Source of the DNA: an uncultured Prevotella sp.
GTDB taxonomy: Bacteria > Bacteroidota > Bacteroidia > Bacteroidales > Bacteroidaceae
DNA: 64,000 bases
Assembly (NCBI GenBank): GCA_900316565.1
Contig: ONDK01000004.1
Location: 17,222-81,221, forward strand
Direction of reading: 5' to 3'
The notes below the pieces were generated by a model. The model made no database searches. It was given only the letters and a program-made list of their open reading frames with translations, and was not told where the DNA came from. Position numbers and translations under genes: made by a program. This document shows positions 17,681 through 26,846 of this stretch, piece after piece. How positions within the stretch are numbered: position 1 is the stretch's first letter; every line of letters begins with the position of its first letter.

Positions 17681-20600
17681 ATGAAGATAATCCGCAAAAT
17701 CATAAGTTACTTTATATGGACCGTAGTGGCGATTTATTTCGCCATTACGGTCTTTCTTCATATTCCTGCCTTCCAAAGTCTTATCGGCTCAGAGGTGGCT
17801 TCAGCCCTTGCCACCAAGCTGGGTACTAAGGTAGAGGTGGGCCGTGTGGACCTGGGCTTTCTGAACCGTATTATCATTGATGATGTCCATATCTACGACC
17901 AGAAAAACAAGCCCATGCTTCAGGCCACAAGACTTTCCGCAAAGGTGGACATCCTGCCGCTTTTCAAAGGAAAAATCTCTGTATCGTCGGCCCAGCTTTT
18001 CGGTATCGACGCACGCCTCTACCGTATATCACCAAACACTCCACCAAATTTCCAGTTTGTTCTCGACTCACTGAAGTCGAAGAACACATCATCCCACACT
18101 CCATTAGACCTACGTATCAACTCGCTTGTCATAAGAAACGGAAAAGCGAGATGGGACGACTATATTCCCCGCAAGGGAGACGGCCTCGACATCAATCACC
18201 TCAGCGTCAGCGATATAAGTGCTCATATCCTCCTTCACCATATAACAGATAATAGTCTTGATGTCGCCATAAAACGTTTCTCTCTAAAAGAAGCGTCAGG
18301 ACTTGACCTGAGACAACTTTCTTTTAAGGCAAAGGCCGACAAACATCAGACCACAGTGGAGGACTTCACCATTGATCTTCCATCATCACATATATTCTTT
18401 CCCGCCATTCGCGCAGCATACAAATTCGACAAGAATGGCCTCAAAAGGCGTTCTCTACAATATTCTATAAAACTGTCGAAAAGTTTTGTGGCACCCACAG
18501 ACCTTGCCTTCATCGAACCAACATTGAAAACGTTCCACAACCGCGTGCGTCTGAACGCTGATATAAATGGAACAGGTAACAGTGTGAAGGTCAACGATAT
18601 CGACATTGAAGCCGACGACCAAAGCATCATAATCCGTGGAAACGGTGAAGCCGACAACATCAACGGCACCCCTAGGTGGACTTTCCGCACGCAGCCGCTA
18701 AGGACCAGTGCCGACGGTATACAGTTTATTGCCAGAAACCTTCGGAAGCACAAGATAGAAATACCAGAACCCATAATCCGCCTTGGCAACATCTATTTCA
18801 GAGGCACAGCCTTCGGACAAGGCAAACACATTACAACAAAAGGCGACATCAGAACAGATGCCGGCAATGTGTCGCTGGACGCAAAATACGACAACGGACA
18901 TTTCGAAGGATTTGTCAAAACGTCTGGGTTCCAGCTCGGGCATATCCTCAACAACAAAGACTTCGGACTTGTCATCGCAGATGTTACAGCGAAGGGGTAC
19001 CTCCCTAACCCATTCCGTCTTGACAGGCTTGATGTAGCTGCCAATGGTACTGTCGCCCGCTTCGACTACCGTGGTTATGCGTATAGGAACGTCAGCGTCG
19101 ATGGCACATTCCGCAATACCACTTTTACTGGCAAAGCTTCCATCGATGACCCTAACGGCAAGGCACACGTAGAAGGCACAATAAACAAGAACAAGGTGCT
19201 TGCAAGCCTTGAAGCCAACAGTTTCAACCCATATCGTCTGAAACTTACGGACGCTCTCGGCAACAGGGCTTTTTCCCTTAAAGCCAAGGCCAACCTCGCC
19301 GGTACCGACCTCGACCACCTCAACGGCAGTGTGGATGTCAGTGACTTCTCAGCCATTGGCGAGGGCAAGAACTATACTGTAAAGATGCTGCATGCCAAGG
19401 TAAGCAACAACCACCGGTTGCGTTCCGCCGACGTGGAGAGCGACTTCGGCGAGTTACATATCAGCGGAGTCTATGACTACCAAACGTTGCCAGGAAGCAT
19501 CATAAGCATTGCGGGCCATCACATGCCCAGTCTCTTTGCCTCTGCGAGCCATGCACAGGGCAATGCCTTCACCATCCACGGCCGCATGGTAAGTGCTGAA
19601 CTGCTCAGAAAGTTCTTCGGCATTCCACTGCATGTAAACGGTCCGATAGATATAAACGGAACGGTTAACGATAAGGCGCATGCCATTGACTTACGCCTCA
19701 ACGCGCCCGACATCACCTATTCAGGTAATCATATCAAGGACATACATCTTGCCTTGGAAACATCAAATAGCGGTCAAGGCAATTATTCAGGAACATCAGC
19801 ATTGAATGTCAACCTGTCCGGAGCAAGAATATCCGATAGTGGAACTCCTCTCTCCATAGGTTTGAGAGCATCGGCTATCAATGACGACATCCGTTTGACA
19901 GGCAATTGGGATATAAATGGAATAACACACAATCACGGCACGCTGAATGCCAACGCTCATCTGTTCCGCGATGCTGCCAGAGGATTAGGCGTAAGCGTCG
20001 ACATTCTACCCTCGGAGGAGGTCTTCGACACCATTGCTGTGGCTGTTCAGCCATCACATCTCACTTATCAGCATAATCTTCTCGACATAGACCATTTCGA
20101 GGTCTCCAACGGCAGTCAGCATGTGGTTATCAACGGACAGACCACAGGCAGTGAACAAGATTCTCTTCTCGTCGACTTCAAGAACATAAACCTCGGATAT
20201 GTCCTCGACCTCGTCGACTTCCATTCCGTTGAATTCACCGGTAACGTTACCGGCAAGGGTTATGTGAAGTCGTTCTTCAAAAATCCTCAGGCTTATGCGG
20301 TCCTCGATGTCGATGATTTCCGTTTTCAGGGCGGTGAGTTTGGTGTCCTGCATGCCAAGGCTACATACGACAACAATGAAAAGAAGATAAGCTTCACGTC
20401 TGTTGCCGACGACGGGCCGGACTGCTATACCAACGTCAACGGCTATGTGTCGATAAAGGACCACTACCTCAATATTCCGATGGTATGCCACGGCACGAAG
20501 ATGCAGTTCCTCGAAGGCTTCGCAGGAGCCGTTATGGACAATGTAAAAGCTACAGGTGTCGGCAATGTCCGTCTCTTTGGCGACCTGTCATATCCTAATA

Positions 20601-22252
20601 TGGAAGGCGATGTCGTCTGCAATGGCGACATAGACATCAAGCAGACCAAGACGACATATACGATGCACAATGCACCGGTACATATCATCCCCGACCACCT
20701 GATATTCAAAAACGACACTATTTACGACAGGAACGACAACATCGGAATAGTAAACGGTTCGTTGGACCATGACAATTTCAAGGACTTCAAGTACAATATC
20801 CATGTCAGTGCCGACAACCTCCTCTGCCTGAACCGTCCTGACTTTGACGACAACACCTTTCGTGGTGTCATCTATGCCGTTGGAAAGTGCGACATCAAGG
20901 GCAAGAGCGGTGAGACGACCATCAACGCCAACCTCACACCTGTCGGCGATTCATACATGGAATACAATGCAGGATACTCCGGGACGCCCGACGACAACTC
21001 GTTCATACACTGGCATGATGCTACAGCATACAGTAATATCATTCACACCGCTGGCACATCTACATATGACAGAAATGACTCACTCGTCACAGAGAAGGAC
21101 GGTAAGCCCGTCAACGGGACTGCTATTACAGACACAACGAATAATAGCAGAAACATGACGACAAATGCCGGCGATGGAGGACTACTACTCGATTTCCCCG
21201 ATATTCCCGGTGATTTCACCATGAACATAATTGTCAACACCACACCTGACTTCACCCTACGTGTACTTATGGACCCGACGACCGGTGACCACATGGACTT
21301 CCACGGCAATGGTGTCATACGTTCTACATATTATAATAAGGGTGCATTCCAGATGTTCGGCAACTACGATGTGGAATATGGCAACTACACCATGACGATA
21401 CAGAACCTGGTGAAGAAAGTGTTCACATTCCAACCCGGCTCGTCGATAACCTTCGGTGGAAATCCATTCGACGCACGTCTGAACCTTAAAGCGCAGTATA
21501 CCGTCAATGGTGTAAGTCTGTCGGACCTTCAGATGGGACGCAGCTTCACTTCGTCAAACATACGTGTGAACTGCCTTATGAATATCGCAGGAACGCCATT
21601 GAAGCCAACGATAACCTTTGGCATTGACCTGCCGACGCTGTCTTCCGACGCCCAGCAGATGGTGCGCTCCGTCATGAATTCAGAAGAGGACATGAATCAG
21701 CAGGTGCTGTATCTCCTTGCCGTCGGACGTTTCTACGACCCGGGCACCAACAATGCGGAGGTTGAAAGCAACCAATCACAGAACCGCACATCGCTGGCTA
21801 TGCAGAGTGTTCTGTCAGGTGCTCTCTCCCAGCAGCTCAGCAACATCATGTCGACAGTATTGCACAACACTAACTGGAATATCGGTGCTAACATATCTAC
21901 GGGAGAGGAAGGATGGAGCGACGCGGAATATGAAGGACTACTCTCGGGGCACATGCTCAACAACCGGCTGTTCTTCCAAGGACAGTTCGGTTACCGAGAC
22001 AAGGTAACGACAAACAACTCATCGTTCATCGGCGACTTCGACCTCCGCTATCTCCTCACACCAAACGGGAACATAGCTGTCCGCGTCTATAACCAGACCA
22101 ATGACCGCTACTTCACGCGCAACTCTCTCACCACGCAAGGTCTGGGATTTGTCTTCAAGAAAGACTTCAGCAGTATCGGGGATCTGTTCCGAAGAAGCAG
22201 CTATCTCAAGAAGAGCAAAAAGAAAAACAAGAAAAAGAGTTCAAAGAAATAA
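17681..22252 (+). CDS. tamB: TamB-like translocation and assembly module protein (DUF490)
   Basis: A 1523-residue protein. The ATG at 17681 fits better than the TTG 3 bases before it. One N-terminal hydrophobic helix (about 5-25) anchors it in the inner membrane. A very long beta-rich body of repeating short strands follows, with AsmA/TamB-like repeats through the middle. The C-terminal ~400 residues match the DUF490/TamB region (NPFDARLNLKAQYTVNGVSL, LLSGHMLNNRLFFQGQFGYR, FDLRYLLTPNGNIAVRVYN). It ends in a basic tail KKSKKKNKKKSSKK. TamB proteins bridge the periplasm and are implicated in phospholipid transport and outer-membrane protein assembly. Confidence 0.88.
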   Translation: MKIIRKIISYFIWTVVAIYFAITVFLHIPAFQSLIGSEVASALATKLGTKVEVGRVDLGFLNRIIIDDVHIYDQKNKPMLQATRLSAKVDILPLFKGKISVSSAQLFGIDARLYRISPNTPPNFQFVLDSLKSKNTSSHTPLDLRINSLVIRNGKARWDDYIPRKGDGLDINHLSVSDISAHILLHHITDNSLDVAIKRFSLKEASGLDLRQLSFKAKADKHQTTVEDFTIDLPSSHIFFPAIRAAYKFDKNGLKRRSLQYSIKLSKSFVAPTDLAFIEPTLKTFHNRVRLNADINGTGNSVKVNDIDIEADDQSIIIRGNGEADNINGTPRWTFRTQPLRTSADGIQFIARNLRKHKIEIPEPIIRLGNIYFRGTAFGQGKHITTKGDIRTDAGNVSLDAKYDNGHFEGFVKTSGFQLGHILNNKDFGLVIADVTAKGYLPNPFRLDRLDVAANGTVARFDYRGYAYRNVSVDGTFRNTTFTGKASIDDPNGKAHVEGTINKNKVLASLEANSFNPYRLKLTDALGNRAFSLKAKANLAGTDLDHLNGSVDVSDFSAIGEGKNYTVKMLHAKVSNNHRLRSADVESDFGELHISGVYDYQTLPGSIISIAGHHMPSLFASASHAQGNAFTIHGRMVSAELLRKFFGIPLHVNGPIDINGTVNDKAHAIDLRLNAPDITYSGNHIKDIHLALETSNSGQGNYSGTSALNVNLSGARISDSGTPLSIGLRASAINDDIRLTGNWDINGITHNHGTLNANAHLFRDAARGLGVSVDILPSEEVFDTIAVAVQPSHLTYQHNLLDIDHFEVSNGSQHVVINGQTTGSEQDSLLVDFKNINLGYVLDLVDFHSVEFTGNVTGKGYVKSFFKNPQAYAVLDVDDFRFQGGEFGVLHAKATYDNNEKKISFTSVADDGPDCYTNVNGYVSIKDHYLNIPMVCHGTKMQFLEGFAGAVMDNVKATGVGNVRLFGDLSYPNMEGDVVCNGDIDIKQTKTTYTMHNAPVHIIPDHLIFKNDTIYDRNDNIGIVNGSLDHDNFKDFKYNIHVSADNLLCLNRPDFDDNTFRGVIYAVGKCDIKGKSGETTINANLTPVGDSYMEYNAGYSGTPDDNSFIHWHDATAYSNIIHTAGTSTYDRNDSLVTEKDGKPVNGTAITDTTNNSRNMTTNAGDGGLLLDFPDIPGDFTMNIIVNTTPDFTLRVLMDPTTGDHMDFHGNGVIRSTYYNKGAFQMFGNYDVEYGNYTMTIQNLVKKVFTFQPGSSITFGGNPFDARLNLKAQYTVNGVSLSDLQMGRSFTSSNIRVNCLMNIAGTPLKPTITFGIDLPTLSSDAQQMVRSVMNSEEDMNQQVLYLLAVGRFYDPGTNNAEVESNQSQNRTSLAMQSVLSGALSQQLSNIMSTVLHNTNWNIGANISTGEEGWSDAEYEGLLSGHMLNNRLFFQGQFGYRDKVTTNNSSFIGDFDLRYLLTPNGNIAVRVYNQTNDRYFTRNSLTTQGLGFVFKKDFSSIGDLFRRSSYLKKSKKKNKKKSSKK

Positions 22253-22310
22253 TATCAGCGACCTGCTTTCCAATAATGTATATCCGGTAACTAAATATGC
22301 CACAAGATAA

Positions 22311-22370
22311 AAGCTATCCTTTTACATCCCCAAACCACAAGTTTAGCAATGTAAAAGGATAGCTTTTTAT
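22311..22370. terminator. strong bidirectional terminator between tamB and luxS
   Basis: AAGCTATCCTTTTACAT (22311-22327) pairs perfectly over 17 bp with 22349-22365. A T-run follows on the plus strand and a T-rich tract on the minus strand. Confidence 0.88.
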
Positions 22371-22538
22371 TATATAGAAGGACAGCTATTGTAATTTATA
22401 TCGACAAATATTGCATCGTACGTGGCAATACCTGATATTAGGAAAGGAGAGCCTGTCCGGGGAAGACATATTACCAGCTTTCCTTCCTAAGCCATTTCTT
22501 TCTTATCCAATGGGCTTATTTTCATCTACAACAGTCTG
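22371..22538. other. short intergenic stretch with an imperfect hairpin after luxS
   Basis: TTAGGAAAGGAGAGC (22438-22452) is nearly complementary to GCTTTCCTTCCTAA (22477-22490). It could act as a second stop signal for the luxS transcript. Nothing else is seen. Confidence 0.4.
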
Positions 22539-23018
22539 TCAATCCGGATAATTAAGATTTTCTTCCGTTATATTATCAAGCACCTCCGTAAGGAACTTTC
22601 TCGCTTCCCACTTTGCCATCGGCAGGTCATGGAGCAACCAGTTTCCACAATCTCGTGGAGCAGCGCCAGGTATCTCACCCTCATAATCGGATATGAAACG
22701 GAATGTGTTGCGCATCAGTTCAATGATATCCTTCGACTCCAGGTCGCCACGGAGAAGGAGATAGTTTCCGGTAAGGCATCCCATCGGTCCCCAGTATATC
22801 ACCCTATCCTTCCATTCCGGGTCATTTCGCAGATAAGTAGCCGCCAGGTGCTCTATAGTATGCAGCGCGCCAACATGGACGACGGGCTCACGGTTAGGCT
22901 CTTTCATGCGAACATCGAATGTTGTAACTACCTCTCCGCCTACTTCATCTTTACGGCTAACATAGATTCCACGGAGAAGTTTCTCATGATTAATCTTAAA
23001 TGACGGTATCTTGTTCAT
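22539..23018 (-). CDS. luxS: S-ribosylhomocysteine lyase (AI-2 synthase)
   Basis: A 159-residue enzyme that cleaves S-ribosylhomocysteine to homocysteine and DPD, the precursor of autoinducer-2. The metal site is complete: His53 and His57 in ALHTIEHLAA with catalytic Glu56, and Cys124 in RDCGNW. The catalytic Cys81 lies in GPMGCLTG. The length is typical. It is 17 bases downstream of mtnN, so both enzymes of the SAH recycling route are made together. Confidence 0.97.
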   Translation of the reverse strand: MNKIPSFKINHEKLLRGIYVSRKDEVGGEVVTTFDVRMKEPNREPVVHVGALHTIEHLAATYLRNDPEWKDRVIYWGPMGCLTGNYLLLRGDLESKDIIELMRNTFRFISDYEGEIPGAAPRDCGNWLLHDLPMAKWEARKFLTEVLDNITEENLNYPD

Positions 23019-23035
23019 ATCTAAAACATTTGTTC

Positions 23036-23677
23036 TTATAATAATTCCACAAAATTCTTCGTTACCTCAAAGCTGTCCTGAGCCACTCTGTCCCAAAAGT
23101 CAAAATACTGACTGGCCTTGGTGTCCTTCAACGGCACGTCGCTTATAACCCGGAACGAGAGGAACGGCACGTTATATCTAAAGCAGGTCTGGGCTATCGA
23201 GCAGCTCTCCATATCCACCGCCTCGGCATCAGGGAAGTGTTCCAGTATCGACCTCATCTTATCCTTAGAGTCGACGAACCACTCCCCGGAGACGGTAAGG
23301 CCGTCGACTATATTCATCTGCGAGCCGTCGGTATTAAGCGTCAGGGCCTTTTCCACCAGTTCCTCGGGCGCCTTGAACCTCGCTGGCATGCCAAGTATCT
23401 GACCATACTCGCAGTTGTCACCACAGTATGCGTCATGGTAAGCGCACTCTCGAGCCACAACGACATCCATGACGTTTAGGTTTTTGTCAGCACCACCGGC
23501 ACATCCGCTGGATATTATAAGGTCCGGGCGATGCTCACGTATCATTTCTACCGTTCCAATCGCTGAATTCACCTTACCGATGCCACACTTTTGCAGGACA
23601 ATATCTTTTCGTCCGCTGAACACCTTCTCCAGCTGGGCATACTCCTTGTCCATGGCTACTATTATTCCTATCTTCAT
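23036..23677 (-). CDS. mtnN: 5'-methylthioadenosine/S-adenosylhomocysteine nucleosidase
   Basis: The start is the ATG at 23677 (MKIGIIVAMDKEYAQL), preferred to a TTG four codons upstream; 213 residues. It removes adenine from SAH and MTA, feeding S-ribosylhomocysteine to LuxS next door. Family motifs are seen: N-terminal IGIIVAMDKE, SSGCAGG for ribose contacts, VDMESCSIAQ (catalytic and substrate Glu) and RVISD (catalytic Asp). With luxS 17 bases on, it completes the two-step detoxification of SAH. Confidence 0.93.
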   Translation of the reverse strand: MKIGIIVAMDKEYAQLEKVFSGRKDIVLQKCGIGKVNSAIGTVEMIREHRPDLIISSGCAGGADKNLNVMDVVVARECAYHDAYCGDNCEYGQILGMPARFKAPEELVEKALTLNTDGSQMNIVDGLTVSGEWFVDSKDKMRSILEHFPDAEAVDMESCSIAQTCFRYNVPFLSFRVISDVPLKDTKASQYFDFWDRVAQDSFEVTKNFVELL

Positions 23678-23709
23678 ATTAAAAGGCAATTGAGATTACT
23701 GTAAAAGAA

Positions 23710-24324
23710 TTAAATCTGGTTTATGTCAACGTATCCGTGCATGACTGCATAGATAGTAAGTGCAGATACACTCTTGAAACCAAGTTTATCGGTTATATTC
23801 TTTCTATGGGTGATAACTGTAGAAAGACCGATATTCAGTTCATCGGCGATTTCCTTGTTTATATATCCTCTGACGACAAGGCAGAGCACCTGTATCTCTC
23901 GGTTGCTGAGTATTCTGCTTTGAAGGACGGCTGGCATCGGCGGCAAGTTACGTCCACCGCTGTGGCCCATCTGCATTACCATGAGCACTTGCTTCACCAG
24001 AGCTTCCTCCGACTGATTGACACAGAAACTGTGGAAGCCAGACAACTGACTGTTAGGATCGCTGGATGGTGTCATAACCAGGGTACGGTGCACATTCTGT
24101 TGAAAGAAGTCGAGATGCCCCAGAACAATACTCTGTGCCACAAAGAAATGGACGAAGTTATCCGGCCCTGCAGCCTCAAAGGCCTCAAAGCTCCCGAAGT
24201 CGTGGACATCCATTATCGGAACCACGTTCTCCAGAATCTGTTTCAGTCCGAGAACTGTAAGCATATTGCTGTCTATGACCGCCATCTTTGGGCGCCGCAG
24301 CGGTCCTCGCCTCATTGAATCCAT
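23710..24324 (-). CDS. LuxR-type regulator with degenerate receiver-like N-terminus
   Basis: A 204-residue protein. The C-terminal LuxR/GerE helix-turn-helix spans about residues 138-195 (LSNREIQVLCLVVRGYINKE, then STVITHRKNITDKLGF). The N-terminal ~120 residues have the length and opening of a receiver domain (PKMAVIDSNMLTVLGLKQIL), but I see no convincing phospho-acceptor Asp in the expected VHFFVAQS region, so it looks like a pseudo-receiver. It is 67 bases downstream of the di-iron/LuxR gene, and their HTH tails are clearly related (TVITHR, LTIYA, VDI), pointing to duplication and joint function. Confidence 0.78.
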   Translation of the reverse strand: MDSMRRGPLRRPKMAVIDSNMLTVLGLKQILENVVPIMDVHDFGSFEAFEAAGPDNFVHFFVAQSIVLGHLDFFQQNVHRTLVMTPSSDPNSQLSGFHSFCVNQSEEALVKQVLMVMQMGHSGGRNLPPMPAVLQSRILSNREIQVLCLVVRGYINKEIADELNIGLSTVITHRKNITDKLGFKSVSALTIYAVMHGYVDINQI

Positions 24325-24391
24325 CAGAAAAATAATAATGTCTTTGTATAATATAATTGGACGGAACGCTCCGCCCGTGGTTTTCTCTTAT

Positions 24392-25348
24392 CTATAGCCG
24401 AACGCTACTGATGTCTACAAGGTTGTTGACAATAGCGTAGATGGTGAGTCCGGCCGGAGAATGTATCTGTAACTTCTTGGCTATATTCCGCCGATGAGTG
24501 ATGACTGTATTGATGGAGATGTAAAGGCTATCAGCAATCTCTTTGTTGGTCATGCCCTGAACGACACATACAATAACGTCCTTCTCTCGTTTGCTGAGTG
24601 CTTCACCAGCATCAGGGTTCTTGTTAATCATACTGCTTATCTTCAAGGACACGTCCGACTGCTGGCTCTTCATCTCATAATGGCGTATGACTGGAATGAA
24701 AATCTCATCCTCCACACTAGCGTGCTGAGCAAGAAAAGACTCACAGTTGTAAAGATCATAAAGGGCAGCCATGAGCTGATTGTTGCGGTGAACGTCTGAA
24801 GGGAGGTATTTGATGATGATACTCTTCAGCTCACCAAGCTTTTTGTCGGTCTGCCCATGGTGGTGAGAGTAGGTGTCAATGTCGTATTCCGTGCTTTTTA
24901 CACCTTCAAGAAGTTTCTCGACATACGGGAAGACGGTCTTCTCCTCATATTTCATGTGGTTCTGTATGGACCGCGCATACTCATCATAGAGCTTTATAAT
25001 CAGCCGCGCCAGATTGTCGTTCTCATTCAGGGCATCAACAAGTTCCTTGCGGATAAATGGCAGTTCAAAATCGAGGAAATACTGATGGCTGGCCTTAAGA
25101 TACTGCATCAGAGTAGGAACGGAAAGGCGTTCGGCATCATCAAACTCCTTATAACCATTAATCGAGAAGTTGACAACGGCAAGAAACGTATAAACGTCGA
25201 CCTGCTGCTCATCACAAACCTCACAAACGGTCTTGTCTCCGAAGCCGAGGTTTATGCCGAAACTTCCAAGTATTTGAAGTAAGTCGTAATTGTCGCGGAT
25301 AAGAGATATCATCTTGTCGTCCGCCTCGTACATCTTCTGATTCTTCAT
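24392..25348 (-). CDS. RIC/YtfE-like di-iron (hemerythrin) domain fused to LuxR HTH
   Basis: A 318-residue protein. Residues ~20-55 resemble the ScdA_N (DUF542) start of RIC proteins (LLQILGSFGINLGFGDKTVCEVC), but lack the usual CC pair and have C42/C45 instead. Residues ~80-225 form a hemerythrin-like four-helix bundle. Candidate iron ligands H88, H131, E135, H162-H164, H209 and E213 follow the spacing of E. coli YtfE (H84, H129, E133, H160, H204, E208, from memory). Residues ~250-310 are a LuxR HTH (LSKREKDVIVCVVQGMTNKE). RIC proteins repair damaged iron-sulfur clusters under nitrosative stress; here the module probably acts as a sensor controlling DNA binding. Confidence 0.82.
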   Translation of the reverse strand: MKNQKMYEADDKMISLIRDNYDLLQILGSFGINLGFGDKTVCEVCDEQQVDVYTFLAVVNFSINGYKEFDDAERLSVPTLMQYLKASHQYFLDFELPFIRKELVDALNENDNLARLIIKLYDEYARSIQNHMKYEEKTVFPYVEKLLEGVKSTEYDIDTYSHHHGQTDKKLGELKSIIIKYLPSDVHRNNQLMAALYDLYNCESFLAQHASVEDEIFIPVIRHYEMKSQQSDVSLKISSMINKNPDAGEALSKREKDVIVCVVQGMTNKEIADSLYISINTVITHRRNIAKKLQIHSPAGLTIYAIVNNLVDISSVRL

Positions 25349-25375
25349 TACCTTATTCGTTCTTCAATCAAAATG

Positions 25376-25383
25376 CAAAGTTA
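25376..25383 (-). promoter_or_regulatory. promoter -7 box of the di-iron/LuxR gene
   Basis: TAACTTTG on the minus strand, 28 bases upstream of the ATG at 25348. Confidence 0.6.
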
Positions 25384-25551
25384 ATCAAAATATCAGAATT
25401 ACTGAAATTTAGTAAATAAATAACTTTCATTGAATACGAAAATACCAAGTTTTGAGGATACGACAAAAAGATACCCTTCCTATTATTCCGGGTAAGCATT
25501 AATATCAGATTTCATCCATCGGGAACACATGGCGACAAACAGCAATATCAA

Positions 25552-25594
25552 TCCGGGGAACAGCCATTTGAAAACATAAAAGCCATTCCCCGGA
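25552..25594 (-). terminator. hairpin downstream of ald
   Basis: TCCGGGGAA (25552-25560) pairs with TTCCCCGGA (25586-25594), with an additional GCC/GGC. It lies just after the ald stop in the direction of transcription. No clear T-run follows. Confidence 0.5.
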
Positions 25595-25605
25595 AAGATA
25601 TTTCT

Positions 25606-26718
25606 CTACATCATTCGTTCCATAGGCGTATATGGGAGGTCCCAGACTTTCGCGACAGCCTCAAAGGTTACCTTCCCATCTATCATGTTTACACCTTTCG
25701 CCAAAGCCATATCTTCTGCAACAGCAGCCTTCCATCCTTTATCGGCAAGAGCCACCGCATAAGGAAGTGTAGCGTTGGTAAGAGCCGTGGTAGACGTGTT
25801 GGGAACAGCTCCTGGAATATTTGCGACAGCATAATGAAGGATACCATCTACTGTGTACACTGGGTCGGAGTGTGTCGTAGGATGCGAGGTTTCAAAGCAT
25901 CCGCCCTGGTCAATGGCCACGTCAACCATCACCGTTCCCGGTTCCATCTCTTTCAGCATATCCCTGGTAATCAATTTCGGTGTGGCATCACCAGGAACAA
26001 GGACAGAGCCAATAATAATATCCACATCATGAAGTTCCTGACGTATATTATGCTCTGAGGAATAAAGTGTATGTACATTCGCCGGGAGCTCTGCCTGAAG
26101 GTTACGCAAACGTGGTAGTGAGATATCGGTAATAATGACATCGGCACCCATTCCGGCTGCAATTCGAGCGGCAGCCTCTCCCACCGTTCCTCCGCCCAGT
26201 ACAAGGACCTTGGCCGGTCTAACCCCGGGTACTCCCGACATAAGTTTACCCTTACCGCCCTTTGTCTTCTGCATATAGTAAGCTCCGTTCAAAGCGGCCA
26301 TACGTCCTGCCACCTCGCTCATTGGGGCGAGCAACGGCAAGCTGCGGTCAGCTTTCTGCACCGTCTCATATGCTATGCAGACAGCTCTGCTCTTCATCAT
26401 AGCCTTTGTCAGCGGTAAGTCACTTGCGAAATGAAAGTATGTAAATACCACCTGTCCCTTCCTTATCAACGGATATTCAGGCTCAATAGGTTCCTTCACC
26501 TTTACAATCATATCGCTTTGGGCATAAACCATCTCTATGGAAGGACGGATAATGGCACCGACCTTTTCGTATTCCTCATCAGAGAAGCCGCTGCCTTCTC
26601 CAGCACTTTCCTGTACCAAGACTGTATGCCCATGGTTAATAAGTTCTCTAACGCCTGCCGGGGTCATACCGACACGATTCTCATTGTTCTTAATCTCTTT
26701 TGGAATTCCCACTTTCAT
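25606..26718 (-). CDS. ald: alanine dehydrogenase
   Basis: The start is the ATG at 26718 (MKVGIPKEIKNNENRVGMTP), the conserved family N-terminus, rather than the ATG 15 codons upstream; 370 residues. It catalyses reversible NAD-dependent oxidative deamination of L-alanine to pyruvate and ammonia. Seen: the N-terminal catalytic domain with HGHTVLVQ and AYETVQ regions, the Rossmann loop VLVLGGGTVGEAAAR (about 170-184), and DVAIDQGGCFETSHPTTH. It is separated from its neighbours by more than 100 bases on each side and is probably monocistronic. Confidence 0.94.
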   Translation of the reverse strand: MKVGIPKEIKNNENRVGMTPAGVRELINHGHTVLVQESAGEGSGFSDEEYEKVGAIIRPSIEMVYAQSDMIVKVKEPIEPEYPLIRKGQVVFTYFHFASDLPLTKAMMKSRAVCIAYETVQKADRSLPLLAPMSEVAGRMAALNGAYYMQKTKGGKGKLMSGVPGVRPAKVLVLGGGTVGEAAARIAAGMGADVIITDISLPRLRNLQAELPANVHTLYSSEHNIRQELHDVDIIIGSVLVPGDATPKLITRDMLKEMEPGTVMVDVAIDQGGCFETSHPTTHSDPVYTVDGILHYAVANIPGAVPNTSTTALTNATLPYAVALADKGWKAAVAEDMALAKGVNMIDGKVTFEAVAKVWDLPYTPMERMM

Positions 26719-26846
26719 AGCATTTAAGTTTTTAATTGTTATTAGTTTTGTAAAACGTTTCAAAATTACAAAATAAAATTATCTCCACAAATATTTTTCA
26801 AAGTTTTTTTTCACGGCAATAAGTTTCTAGGTATCAAGCTTTAAAC

